In this document: positions 16,681-25,375 of the stretch, piece by piece
Position numbering within the stretch: the stretch's first letter is position 1
How the letters are laid out: the number at the start of each line of letters is the position of its first letter
Assembly: GCA_019119305.1 (NCBI GenBank)
Contig: DWXH01000019.1
Span: forward strand, 1-64,000
DNA: 64,000 nt
From: Candidatus Alistipes merdigallinarum
GTDB lineage: Bacteria; Bacteroidota; Bacteroidia; Bacteroidales; Rikenellaceae
Direction: 5' to 3'
Notes under the pieces: generated by a model
The model's input: the letters and a program-made list of their open reading frames with translations, nothing else
What the model was told of the DNA's origin: nothing
Databases searched by the model: none
Position numbers and translations under genes: made by a program

Positions 16681-19143
16681 TTAGACGATGGTCAGTCGGG
16701 CGAATCGTTTCAGCAGGGTTTTCCGTCCCACACCGTTGAAATCGACTGTAATTTTCGTGTCTCCCGACATCTCTTCGATGCCGATTACACGTCCTGTCCC
16801 GAATCTGTCGTGGTGAACGGTCATCCCGACTGCGATTTCTCCCCGATTATTCTGTTGCCCGGAAGGAGATGTCGGGGCTGAGTAGTTAGGGGTCGTGCGG
16901 TTTGTGGCTGTGTCGGGGTTTGATCCTGTATCGGTTACCGGACGACGGCCAACGCTCCGGAATTGTGTTCCGAGACCGACCTTCGGGGTGTTGTAGTTCG
17001 GACGGGAAGAGTGGCTCGGCTCGTAAACGGGACGGGAATCGGGCTTTGCAGCTCCCCGGTTCTGTGCATATCCATACGCTCCGCGTTGAAACGTATTTTG
17101 CGGTTTCTCGAATGAGTCTGGTTTCCCGACTGTGGTGAGTTCGTCCGGATCGAATCGGATGTCGAGATACCGGGGATCGATCTCCCCGAGAAAACGGCTC
17201 GGCCGGCAAAAGGTCATCTCCCCCCATTTGAACCGCGATTCGGCGAAAGAGAGTACCGCTTTGCGGCGGGCGCGTGTCAATGCCACGTAAAACAGACGCC
17301 GCTCCTCTTCCAATCCGTCCTGATTCCCCATGCTCATCAGGCTCGGAAAGAGGTTTTCTTCCAATCCGGCAACATAGACGCAGTCGAATTCCAACCCTTT
17401 GGCTCCATGTACGGTCATCAGGGTTACCCGGTTGCGGTCTTCCGGTTTTTCGTTGTCCATGTCGGTCAACAGGGCGACGTTCTGCAGCCACTCTTCGAGC
17501 GTCGTCCCGGAGGTTGCCCCTTCCTCTTCCATCTCGGTTTGGGCCCGCTCTTCTGAAAAAGCACGGACGGAGTTGATCAACTCCTCGATGTTTTCCAATG
17601 CGCTGACCGCTTCGGGAGTCTGCTGTATCTTGTACATGCCGATAATTCCGGAACGGGAGGCGATCTCGAGAGCCAGCTCGTGGGCCTGACTTACGGCCCG
17701 CATGGAGGTCAGGTCGTTTATAACGGCTACGAAATCGGTCAATCTTTTGCCTGCAACCCCTTTGAGTTCCATCTCTTCAGGTGTCAGTTCGCTGACTGCT
17801 TCCCACAGGCTCAACCCTTTCCGGGCCGCAGCATCGGCGATACGGCTTACCGTGACATCGCCGATCCCTCGTGACGGGGTATTGATGATACGCAGAAACG
17901 CCTCGTCGTCACGCGGATTGATGACCAACCGGATGTAGGCGAGCAGGTCTTTGATCTCCTTGCGTTGGTAGAACGAAACTCCTCCGAATATTTTATAGGG
18001 AACATTGCGTCCGCGCAGGGCCTCTTCCAATGCACGTGACTGGGCGTTGGTCCGGTACAGGATGGCGATCTGGTCGTAACCGATCCGTTGGTCCCGTATC
18101 GTGTCGACGATGTCCGAGGCGATCAGCATCGCCTCCTCTTTGTCGGTATAGGCTTTGACGACACCGATTTTTTCGCCTACATCCCCTTTCGAAAAGGCCT
18201 GTTTCTGCAGCCGTTTTTTGTTCTTCTCGATAATGCTGTTGGCCGCATTGACGATCGTCTGGGTCGAACGGTAATTCTGTTCCAATTTGAACGTCTGGGC
18301 CGACGGGAAATCGTTCCGGAACCGGAGAATGTTTTCGATCTTCGCGCCACGAAACGAGTAGATGCTTTGGGCATCGTCGCCTACGACGCAGATGCCCGGA
18401 TTTCCTGCGGCCAGGTTGCGGATGATGACGTATTGGGCAACATTCGTATCCTGATACTCGTCGACCAGTATATAGCGGAAACGCTCCCTGTACCGGACCA
18501 ACACATCGGGGTGGTCCCGAAACAGGATGTTCGTGTTGAGCAACAGGTCGTCGAAGTCCATGGCTCCGTTCTGTTTGCACTTTTGGGCATACAGTTTGTA
18601 TATATCGACGAACTGAGGCCGACGCCGTTCGCGGTCTTCGGCGATCAACGAAGCGTTGGCTTCGTAAGCTGCCGGGGTGATCAGGTTGTTTTTAGCCAAT
18701 GAGATGCGGGCGGCGATGTCGCCGGGTTTATAGGTTTCGTCGGACAGTTTGAGCTCTTTGATAACCGCTTTGACCAGGTTTTTTGCATCCGAGGCGTCGT
18801 AAATCGAATAGGAGGAGGGGTATCCCAGCAATTCGGCTTCGGTTCTGAGGATGCGGGAAAAAAGTGAATGGAAGGTACCCATCCAGATGCGCCGTGTCGC
18901 TTGCGGCGAGAGCAACTGCCCGATACGTTCGCGCATCTCCCTTGCAGCTTTGTTCGTAAAGGTGAGCGCGATGATCGATCCCGGATCCACACCCTGTTCG
19001 AGCATGTAGGCGATCCGGCAGGTCAGGACACGGGTTTTACCCGATCCCGCTCCGGCGATGATCAACGACGGGGAACGAAAGTTTACGACGGCTTCGCGCT
19101 GTGCGTCATTCAATGTTTCGAGATATGCAGCCACAATACTCAC
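16681..19143 (-). CDS. ATP-dependent DNA helicase of the UvrD/PcrA family
   Basis: A superfamily-1A 3'-5' helicase of about 820 residues, acting in nucleotide excision repair, mismatch repair or clearance of RecA. Walker A is AGAGSGKTRVL near residue 30, motif II is VDEYQDTN, and motifs IV-VI include QNYRSTQTIVNAAN, TVHGAKGLEFD and FYVALTRAR. The C-terminal 120 residues are a Pro/Asn/Ser-rich linker followed by a Tudor-like domain (GEIAVGMTVHHDRFGTGRV). The open frame extends to ATG 19164, but that codon lies inside a TACCTTTG promoter box; a GTG at 19143 (VSIVAAYLETLN) or 19134 is therefore the more likely start. Confidence 0.95.
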   Translation of the reverse strand: MSIVAAYLETLNDAQREAVVNFRSPSLIIAGAGSGKTRVLTCRIAYMLEQGVDPGSIIALTFTNKAAREMRERIGQLLSPQATRRIWMGTFHSLFSRILRTEAELLGYPSSYSIYDASDAKNLVKAVIKELKLSDETYKPGDIAARISLAKNNLITPAAYEANASLIAEDRERRRPQFVDIYKLYAQKCKQNGAMDFDDLLLNTNILFRDHPDVLVRYRERFRYILVDEYQDTNVAQYVIIRNLAAGNPGICVVGDDAQSIYSFRGAKIENILRFRNDFPSAQTFKLEQNYRSTQTIVNAANSIIEKNKKRLQKQAFSKGDVGEKIGVVKAYTDKEEAMLIASDIVDTIRDQRIGYDQIAILYRTNAQSRALEEALRGRNVPYKIFGGVSFYQRKEIKDLLAYIRLVINPRDDEAFLRIINTPSRGIGDVTVSRIADAAARKGLSLWEAVSELTPEEMELKGVAGKRLTDFVAVINDLTSMRAVSQAHELALEIASRSGIIGMYKIQQTPEAVSALENIEELINSVRAFSEERAQTEMEEEGATSGTTLEEWLQNVALLTDMDNEKPEDRNRVTLMTVHGAKGLEFDCVYVAGLEENLFPSLMSMGNQDGLEEERRLFYVALTRARRKAVLSFAESRFKWGEMTFCRPSRFLGEIDPRYLDIRFDPDELTTVGKPDSFEKPQNTFQRGAYGYAQNRGAAKPDSRPVYEPSHSSRPNYNTPKVGLGTQFRSVGRRPVTDTGSNPDTATNRTTPNYSAPTSPSGQQNNRGEIAVGMTVHHDRFGTGRVIGIEEMSGDTKITVDFNGVGRKTLLKRFARLTIV

Positions 19144-19161
19144 CTGGATGATTCGACGGCG

Positions 19162-19169
19162 CAAAGGTA
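19162..19169 (-). promoter_or_regulatory. uvrD/pcrA promoter -7 box
   Basis: TACCTTTG on the minus strand matches TAnnTTTG. It overlaps the farthest upstream ATG of the helicase frame, so transcription should begin around 19155 and translation downstream of that. Confidence 0.5.
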
Positions 19170-19236
19170 ATCATTTGAACTCGAAAAAAATCAATATAAA
19201 AAAGGTTGTGAGCAACTAAATTCGAGAAAATTACAA

Positions 19237-19244
19237 TAAATTTG
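19237..19244 (+). promoter_or_regulatory. Promoter -7 box of the Bat operon
   Basis: TAAATTTG, 69 nt before the moxR ATG, matches TAnnTTTG. It is the only good match in the divergent gap. Confidence 0.5.
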
Positions 19245-19312
19245 CAACTCAATCGTTTATAAATAATACGGCTTGTGAATTTGTATCAGGGATTATTCGT
19301 AATATTAAAAAT

Positions 19313-20311
19313 ATGAGTGAGGTAATCAATATCAAGGAATTGAATGAGCGCATCGAACGGGAAAGCGTATTCGTCGATACGTTGAATCTGGAGATGAGCA
19401 AAGTAATCGTCGGGCAGAAACATCTGGTCGACACGCTGTTGATCGGATTGCTGTCCAACGGACATATTTTGTTGGAAGGTGTTCCGGGGTTGGCGAAAAC
19501 GCTTGCCATTACGACGTTGGCGCAAGCTGTAAACGCACGTTTCAGCCGGATTCAGTTTACCCCCGATTTGCTGCCGGCCGATCTGATCGGTACGCTGATC
19601 TACAGCCAAAAGAGCGAGGAGTTTTCTGTGAAAAAAGGTCCGATATTTGCCAATTTCGTGTTGGCCGATGAGATCAACCGTTCTCCGGCCAAAGTGCAGA
19701 GTGCCCTGCTCGAGGCCATGCAGGAGCGTCAGGTGACGATCGGCGATACAACCTATCCGCTGCCGAATCCTTTCCTCGTATTGGCGACACAGAACCCGCT
19801 GGAACAGGAAGGTACCTATCCGCTTCCCGAGGCGCAGGTCGACCGTTTTATGCTCAAGGCTCGGATTACCTATCCCAAGAAACAGGAGGAACGAGACATT
19901 ATGCGGCTCAATCTGGAGGGCGCAGGATTGCCCCGTCCGAATCGGGTGATTGCACCCGAGGATATCGTACGTGCCCGTGAGGTGGTAAGCAGCGTGTATA
20001 TGGATGAAAAGATCGAGAAATATATCGTTGATATCATCTTTGCTACACGTGAACCGTCCGAATACAATTTGCCGAAACTGGTTTCGTTGATCAGTTATGG
20101 AGGTTCGCCCCGTGCCAGCATCTCGTTGGCCAAGGCGGCCAAAAGTTATGCGTTCATCAAACGGCGCGGATATGTGATTCCGGAGGATGTGCGGGCCGTA
20201 TGCCACGACGTGCTGCGTCACCGGATCGGACTGACCTATGAAGCCGAAGCAGAAAATGTTTCGACCGAGGAGATCATTACGGAGATTCTCAATAACGTTG
20301 AGGTGCCCTAA
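19313..20311 (+). CDS. MoxR-family AAA+ ATPase
   Basis: A 332-residue cytoplasmic AAA+ ATPase of the MoxR class. Walker A is GVPGLAKT (about 56-63), Walker B is VLADEINR, and sensor/arginine regions follow (LATQNPLEQEGTYPLPEAQ VDRFMLK). MoxR proteins act as chaperones that insert metals or mature complexes together with von Willebrand factor A (VWA) proteins. Here it heads an operon with DUF58 and two VWA proteins, the standard Bat arrangement linked to oxygen tolerance and envelope stress in Bacteroides fragilis. The next gene starts 40 nt downstream. Confidence 0.95.
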   Translation: MSEVINIKELNERIERESVFVDTLNLEMSKVIVGQKHLVDTLLIGLLSNGHILLEGVPGLAKTLAITTLAQAVNARFSRIQFTPDLLPADLIGTLIYSQKSEEFSVKKGPIFANFVLADEINRSPAKVQSALLEAMQERQVTIGDTTYPLPNPFLVLATQNPLEQEGTYPLPEAQVDRFMLKARITYPKKQEERDIMRLNLEGAGLPRPNRVIAPEDIVRAREVVSSVYMDEKIEKYIVDIIFATREPSEYNLPKLVSLISYGGSPRASISLAKAAKSYAFIKRRGYVIPEDVRAVCHDVLRHRIGLTYEAEAENVSTEEIITEILNNVEVP

Positions 20312-20351
20312 AAAGTGAAAAAAACAGGGAGGAGTTTCGTAATTGTAGTTT

Positions 20352-21233
20352 ATGGAAAACAGCAGCGATATTCTGAAACAGGTGCGTCGGATCGAGATCA
20401 AGACGCGCGGTCTGAGTAACGATGTCTTTGCCGGAAAGTACCATAGTGCGTTTAAAGGGCGGGGTATGGCTTTCAGTGAAGTGCGAGAGTACCGGATCGG
20501 TGACGATGTGCGCGATATCGACTGGAACGTTACCGCCCGAAGCCGTAACCCCCACATCAAAATTTACGAGGAGGAGCGGGAGTTGACTATGATGTTGTTG
20601 GTCGACGTGAGTGGGTCGAGGATGTTCGGAACGACGTCGAAGCTCAAGAAAAACATGATTACCGAGATTGCGGCTGTACTGGCTTTCTCTGCGGCGCAGA
20701 ACAACGATAAGGTCGGGTGTATCTTTTTCAGCGATCGGGTTGAGAAGTTTATCCCCCCGAAAAAGGGGAAGGCTCATGTGTTGATGATCATCAAGGAGCT
20801 GATTAGTTTTAAACCGGAGAGCAACGGGACAAATCTTTCCGAAGGGTTGCGGTATTTGACCAACATCCTCAAAAAACGGTCGACGGCTTTCATCCTTTCC
20901 GACTTTATGGATACGGAAGAGGGAAAGGTCCGTTTCGAAGATGCAATGAAAATTGCCTCCGGGAAGCACGATTTGGTCGGAATCCGGATATACGATCGTC
21001 GGGAGGAGACGCTGCCTGATGTGGGGGCTATCCGCATGAAAGATGCCGAAACAGGGGAGGAGGTGTGGGTCGATACGGCGTCACGGGCCGTACGAAACGC
21101 CTATGCACGTCATTGGGAAGAGACCAATGCGGTAATCGATACGTCGTTGAAACGGTGTCGTGTGGACAGTGTGATGATTGCTACGGGAGAGGATTATGTC
21201 TCTTCGTTGATTCAACTCTTTAAACGCCGTTAA
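20352..21233 (+). CDS. DUF58 / VWA-like protein of the Bat operon
   Basis: A 293-residue soluble protein of the DUF58 family. The family core is MAFSEVREYRIGDDVRDIDW followed by NVTARSRNPHIKIYEEERE. A degenerate VWA fold follows with a MIDAS-type motif DVSGS (about 92-96). DUF58 proteins always travel with MoxR ATPases and are thought to be their partner. The downstream gene begins 9 nt after the stop, so expression is coupled. Confidence 0.93.
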   Translation: MENSSDILKQVRRIEIKTRGLSNDVFAGKYHSAFKGRGMAFSEVREYRIGDDVRDIDWNVTARSRNPHIKIYEEERELTMMLLVDVSGSRMFGTTSKLKKNMITEIAAVLAFSAAQNNDKVGCIFFSDRVEKFIPPKKGKAHVLMIIKELISFKPESNGTNLSEGLRYLTNILKKRSTAFILSDFMDTEEGKVRFEDAMKIASGKHDLVGIRIYDRREETLPDVGAIRMKDAETGEEVWVDTASRAVRNAYARHWEETNAVIDTSLKRCRVDSVMIATGEDYVSSLIQLFKRR

Positions 21234-21242
21234 AGGAGAGTT

Positions 21243-22283
21243 ATGGCACGTTTTGAAAAATCGAAAAGATACAAAGCTTGGATCGGACTGGTCTTGTTCA
21301 TGTTGACGGGAATGGCGGGCCGTGCCGAGACTCCGGCGGTTCGAGCTAAATTTTCTGCCGATTCGGTCCTCATCGGCGACCAATTCCGTTTGGAGGTCGA
21401 GGTCGATAAGGATATGATGGAGATTATCGAGTTTCCTGTATTTAAAGGAGCATTAGGAGATTCGTCGGAGCTTGAAATACTTGGTGAGAGTCTTGTGGAC
21501 ACGCTCAAAAGCGACGGACGACGGATAACTCTTCGTAAAGAGTATACCTTGACCAGCTTTGACGAAGGAGACTATCGTACGGGGAAATTTCCCGTCTTGT
21601 ATGTCGATAAAAATATTGTCGATACCTTATGGTCCCAGGATTCTTTACGGATCGTAGTCAATACGATTCCCGTCGATACGGTCAAACAGACGATTCACGA
21701 TGTCAAACCCCCGATCCATACGCCGGTCCGTTTCGGAGAGTTCAGCGGCTATCTTGCGGTGGGGCTGGTCGGATTACTCGTGGTTGCAGCGATAATCTGG
21801 CTATTCGTGAAGAAACTGCGGAAAAAGTCGTTGTTCGGTGACAAAAAACTCCCCGACGAACCGCCTCACGTTACAGCCATTAGGTTGCTTGAAAAGCTGC
21901 ACAATCAAAAATTGTGGCAGAGCGGTAAATATAAACTTTATTATACGGGGATAACCGATATTTTGAGACAATATCTTTCGAGCCGTTATCCGATCAAGGC
22001 GATGGAGATGACCTCGAAGGAGATTATCGGTCGGATGGAGAAGGAGTCGCTCTCCGATGTCTCGATGAAAAGGCTTTCGGATATTTTGTTGACGGCCGAT
22101 TTCGTGAAGTTCGCCAAATACATCCCTAACGCAGATCAAAACGAAGCGGCCTACACCGATGCTTATTATTTTGTGGAAGAAACCAAGGTGAGTGATCCGG
22201 TGGCGGCGGAGCCTTCGATTGAGAGTTCGCAATTTAGGGAGGAAAAGACTCCGGAAACAACCGATGAAAAAGAGGAACGATGA
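21243..22283 (+). CDS. Bat-operon membrane protein with periplasmic beta domain
   Basis: A 346-residue protein with an N-terminal signal or anchor (WIGLVLFMLTGMAGRAE), a periplasmic beta-rich region (about 35-165), one transmembrane helix (YLAVGLVGLLVVAAIIWLFV, about 172-191) and a cytoplasmic helical domain (about 200-310) with YYTGITDILRQYLSSRYPIKAMEMTS. The last part resembles DUF4381/BatD-type cytoplasmic tails. The C-terminal 40 residues are acidic and low in complexity. It sits between DUF58 and the TPR protein, whose ATG overlaps its stop by 4 nt. Function: probable membrane scaffold of the MoxR/VWA complex; inference from position. Confidence 0.8.
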   Translation: MARFEKSKRYKAWIGLVLFMLTGMAGRAETPAVRAKFSADSVLIGDQFRLEVEVDKDMMEIIEFPVFKGALGDSSELEILGESLVDTLKSDGRRITLRKEYTLTSFDEGDYRTGKFPVLYVDKNIVDTLWSQDSLRIVVNTIPVDTVKQTIHDVKPPIHTPVRFGEFSGYLAVGLVGLLVVAAIIWLFVKKLRKKSLFGDKKLPDEPPHVTAIRLLEKLHNQKLWQSGKYKLYYTGITDILRQYLSSRYPIKAMEMTSKEIIGRMEKESLSDVSMKRLSDILLTADFVKFAKYIPNADQNEAAYTDAYYFVEETKVSDPVAAEPSIESSQFREEKTPETTDEKEER

Positions 22284-23134
22284 TGCGCAGTACGATTATA
22301 CTTGGTTTGATGTTGTTGTGGGCCGGTTCGGCGTTCGGACAGAAGTATCCCGAGCGTCGCGACATCCGTTCGGGCAACAAACTGTACGAAAAGGGTGATT
22401 ATACCGAAGCCGAAGTCGCCTATCGGCGGGCTCTGGAAAAAGCTTCTGAATCGTATGAGGGGAATTTTAATTTGGCAGACGCCCTTTATAAACAGAAACG
22501 GTACGATGAGGCGGCCCAGATGAATGCCCGGTTGGCGGCCGATTCGGCGTATGCCGAGTATGCAGCGGCAGCCTATTTCAATCAGGGGAATGCCCTGTTT
22601 CAGCAACGTAAGCTGGAAGAGGCCCTCGAAGCGTACAAGAACTGTATGCGTTTGGATCCGAATGATCAACAGGCGAAATTCAATTACGCCTATACCAAAA
22701 AGTTGCTTGAGAAAGACCAGCAGAATCAGCAGAATAATCAGGACAACCAACAAAACAATAATCAGAATAACCAGCAGAATCAAGATCAGAATAAGGATCA
22801 GAACGACAACCAACAGAATCAGGACAAAAACCAGCAGGATCAAAACAAGGATCAGAACAAAGACCAGAATAAGGATCAGAACGATCAGAATAAAAATAAC
22901 GACCAGGACAATCAGAACAGCCAGAATCCGCAGGATCAACAAAATGATGGGTCCGGAGATCAGAACCGCGATCAGCAGGATCAGAATCAACAGCCTCAGC
23001 CCCAGAACGGCGGGATGAGCCGGGAAGAGGCGGAACGGATGCTCGATGCGGTGCAGGGCAGCGAAGACAATACCAAAAAGAAGGTCGACGCTCAAAAGGT
23101 ACGGGCGGTCGGTGCTTCCGGAAAAAACTGGTAG
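22280..23134 (+). CDS. BatC-like TPR protein with a long Q/N/D/K tract
   Basis: A 284-residue exported protein. A signal peptide (about 1-20, ending GSAFG) is followed by TPR-like repeats (residues 28-140; GNKLYEKGDYTEAEVAYRRA, GNALFQQRKLEEALEAYKN). Residues 146-244 are almost only Gln, Asn, Asp and Lys. The chain closes with a short conserved-looking helix (SREEAERMLDAVQGSE) and a Lys-Asn-Trp end, as I recall for BatC proteins. Its position before both VWA genes differs from the batA-batB-batC order of B. fragilis. The tract is likely disordered and spans or explores the periplasm; partners are unknown. Confidence 0.85.
   Translation: MMRSTIILGLMLLWAGSAFGQKYPERRDIRSGNKLYEKGDYTEAEVAYRRALEKASESYEGNFNLADALYKQKRYDEAAQMNARLAADSAYAEYAAAAYFNQGNALFQQRKLEEALEAYKNCMRLDPNDQQAKFNYAYTKKLLEKDQQNQQNNQDNQQNNNQNNQQNQDQNKDQNDNQQNQDKNQQDQNKDQNKDQNKDQNDQNKNNDQDNQNSQNPQDQQNDGSGDQNRDQQDQNQQPQPQNGGMSREEAERMLDAVQGSEDNTKKKVDAQKVRAVGASGKNW
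22715..23011 (+). repeat. Coding low-complexity tract (Q/N/D/K codons)
   Basis: About 300 nt of imperfect repeats built from CAG, AAT/AAC, GAT/GAC and AAG/AAA codons, with near-identical units such as AAGGATCAGAA recurring. It encodes residues 146-244 of the BatC-like protein. Such DNA is prone to slippage, so length may vary between strains. Confidence 0.9.
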
Positions 23135-23172
23135 CGGTTAAAAAGATCGGATAATTTAAAAACAGAAACAAA

Positions 23173-24171
23173 GTGACAGACATATCGAGTTTTGCAAATC
23201 CTAAATTGTTGTGGCTGCTGTGGCTGTTGGTGCCCATGATCGTCTTGTACATCTATCGGCAGCGGCAGGGCAAGGCTACGTTGCAGATGTCGACCGTGGC
23301 CGGGGTACGCCGCGTTTCCCGCAGCATGAAATACTATTTTCGCCATCTGCCTTTTGTGCTGCGGTGTATCGCCGTTGCGCTATTGATTGTTGCACTGGCC
23401 CGTCCACAAGGGGTATCGAGCGATACGAACAGTACGACTGAAGGAATCGATATTGTTCTGGCGATCGATGTGTCGAGCAGTATGTTGGCGCAGGATTTTC
23501 AGCCTGACCGGATTTCGGCTGCCAAAGAGACCGCTTCACGGTTTATCATGGACCGTCCGAACGACCGGATCGGATTGGTCGTCTTCGCTGGAGAGAGCTT
23601 TACGCAGAGCCCTTTGACGACCGATAAGGCGTCGTTGGTCAATATTTTGGGAACGATCCGCAGTGGAATTATCGAAGACGGGACTGCGATCGGAAACGGT
23701 TTGGGAACGGCAATCAACCGGTTGCGCGAGAGCCAGGCCAAAAGCAAGGTCATCATCCTGTTGACCGATGGTGTGAACAACAGCGGTCAAATAGCTCCGT
23801 TGACGGCAGCCGATATTGCGAAAACGCTCGGTATCCGGGTCTATACGATCGGCGTGGGTAGTGAGGGGACTGCTCCCTATCCTGCGATCGATCCGTGGGG
23901 ACAGACCCGTTTCGTGCCGATGAAGGTCGAAATCGACGAAAAAATCCTGACCGAGATTGCAAAAAAGACCGACGGGCAGTATTTCCGTGCAACCGATAAC
24001 GATAAATTGAAAACGATTTACGACGAAATCAATCAGATGGAGAAGAATCGGGTCGAGGTCGAGAATCTGACTCTGTATCATGAACGGTTTATGATTTTTG
24101 CCCTTGCCGCGTTGATTTTGCTCGTTGCAGAATATTTAATCCGGAATCTATGGCTTCGCCAGATCCCGTAA
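23173..24171 (+). CDS. batA: BatA-like VWA-domain membrane protein
   Basis: A 332-residue inner-membrane protein. Two hydrophobic helices near the N-terminus (about 11-27 and 58-75) and one at the C-terminus (about 304-322) flank a VWA domain. The metal-ion-dependent adhesion site is DVSSSM (about 98-103) with the second motif LTDGVNNSG. The protein starts with a GTG codon 38 nt after the BatC-like stop. VWA proteins of this operon presumably bind the MoxR/DUF58 pair on the cytoplasmic side or client proteins on the periplasmic side; the topology is not certain. Confidence 0.92.
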   Translation: MTDISSFANPKLLWLLWLLVPMIVLYIYRQRQGKATLQMSTVAGVRRVSRSMKYYFRHLPFVLRCIAVALLIVALARPQGVSSDTNSTTEGIDIVLAIDVSSSMLAQDFQPDRISAAKETASRFIMDRPNDRIGLVVFAGESFTQSPLTTDKASLVNILGTIRSGIIEDGTAIGNGLGTAINRLRESQAKSKVIILLTDGVNNSGQIAPLTAADIAKTLGIRVYTIGVGSEGTAPYPAIDPWGQTRFVPMKVEIDEKILTEIAKKTDGQYFRATDNDKLKTIYDEINQMEKNRVEVENLTLYHERFMIFALAALILLVAEYLIRNLWLRQIP

Positions 24172-24184
24172 TTCCCGTAAGATC

Positions 24185-25207
24185 ATGTTCAGATTTGCAG
24201 CACCAGAATATCTTTATCTGCTTATTGCCCTGCCGGTCCTGATCGGCATCTATTGGCTGACGGTTCGGATACGGCGGCGGTCGATGGAACGTTTCGGAGA
24301 TCTCGAAACCCTTAAGACATTGATGCCGGAATTCTCCCCGAAGCGACTGCGGACCAAGTTTGCGCTTTTCGCATTGGCCCTTGTGTTTATTATTTTGGGG
24401 TTGGCGCGGCCTCAGTTCGGTTCCAAATTGAAGGAGGTGACCCATACCGGCATCGAGATGATGCTGGCGGTCGATGTATCGAACAGTATGCTGGCCCAGG
24501 ATTTTCAACCGAACCGGCTGGAACGGACCAAATATGCCATCGATCGGCTGATCGAACAGTTGCATCAGGATCGTATCGGGTTGATTGTTTTTGCCGGAGA
24601 TGCTTATATGCAGTTGCCCATTACCTCCGATTATGTTACGGCCCGTTCGTTTGCGAACAACATTTCTCCTACGATGGTATCGAAACAGGGGACGGCCATT
24701 GGTGCAGCGATCGATTTGGCGGCCCGTTCGTTTTCATCGAGCAGCGAAGGAAGTCGCGTGATCATTATCATTTCCGACGGTGAAAACCACGAAGATGACG
24801 CGATTGCAGCAGCCGAAGCGGCGGCCGAAAAGGGAATAAAGATCTATACGATCGGAATCGGTACGCCGGAAGGGGCTCCGATCCAGATCGATGGGAATTT
24901 TATTCAAGATGAAAACGGCGATATGGTCGTGTCGAAACTCGATGAACCGACACTGGAAAAAATCGCTTTGTCGACGGGAGGAGCATATATCCGTGCGACG
25001 AACCGAAGCATCGGACTCGAGGAGATCGTAAAAAAGATCAATGAGATAGAGAAAAAAGATTTGACCTCAACGATTTTTGAAGATTTCAATGAACAGTATC
25101 AGTATTTAATCGGTCTCGGATTGCTTCTGTTGTTGATCGAATTATCCGTACTCGAACGGAAAAGCCGTATTCTGAGCCATTTCAATATCTTTAAAAAAGA
25201 GAGGTAA
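24185..25207 (+). CDS. batB: BatB-like VWA-domain membrane protein
   Basis: A 340-residue paralogue of the preceding protein (both share VDVS-SMLAQDFQP-R around the MIDAS site). Hydrophobic helices lie at about 9-25, 57-75 and 303-320. MIDAS is DVSNSM and the downstream motif is ISDGENHEDD. It is the last gene of the operon: a 168-nt gap follows and the next gene, metX, is unrelated. The large BatD and the BatE proteins found after batC in B. fragilis are not present here. Confidence 0.92.
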   Translation: MFRFAAPEYLYLLIALPVLIGIYWLTVRIRRRSMERFGDLETLKTLMPEFSPKRLRTKFALFALALVFIILGLARPQFGSKLKEVTHTGIEMMLAVDVSNSMLAQDFQPNRLERTKYAIDRLIEQLHQDRIGLIVFAGDAYMQLPITSDYVTARSFANNISPTMVSKQGTAIGAAIDLAARSFSSSSEGSRVIIIISDGENHEDDAIAAAEAAAEKGIKIYTIGIGTPEGAPIQIDGNFIQDENGDMVVSKLDEPTLEKIALSTGGAYIRATNRSIGLEEIVKKINEIEKKDLTSTIFEDFNEQYQYLIGLGLLLLLIELSVLERKSRILSHFNIFKKER

Positions 25208-25342
25208 CGGGATTCCGTCCGTGGGAATGTTCGCATGCCGGTCGGCAGCGATATTTTCGGTTTTTCCCTTTTGCGGGAGATGAGTTTTTCTGTTCCGGTG
25301 TACTTTTCACGCGAAAAGAGGCTCGTTTTATCGAAATTCGAG

Positions 25343-25350
25343 TAAATTTG
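25343..25350 (+). promoter_or_regulatory. metX promoter -7 box
   Basis: TAAATTTG, 26 nt before the metX ATG, matches TAnnTTTG and implies a short leader. Confidence 0.45.
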
Positions 25351-25375
25351 CAGAACGCTTGAATAAATCGACGAT

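Noticed and set aside
19286..20560. 424-codon minus-strand open frame across moxR
   Set aside because: Fully overlaps the highly conserved MoxR gene and the start of the DUF58 gene on the other strand; its translation has no domain character and its codon pattern mirrors the real gene.
22715..23011. Repeated short DNA units as a possible CRISPR array
   Set aside because: Units are irregular, lack spacers of constant length and encode a continuous protein tract within a conserved operon; no cas genes nearby.
22166..23095. Long minus-strand open frame rich in Leu, Ile and Val that looks like a membrane protein
   Set aside because: It is antisense to the Q/N/D/K tract of the BatC-like gene. 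CAG/AAT/GAT codons read backward give Leu/Ile/Val-type codons, so the hydrophobic look is an artefact of the repeat.
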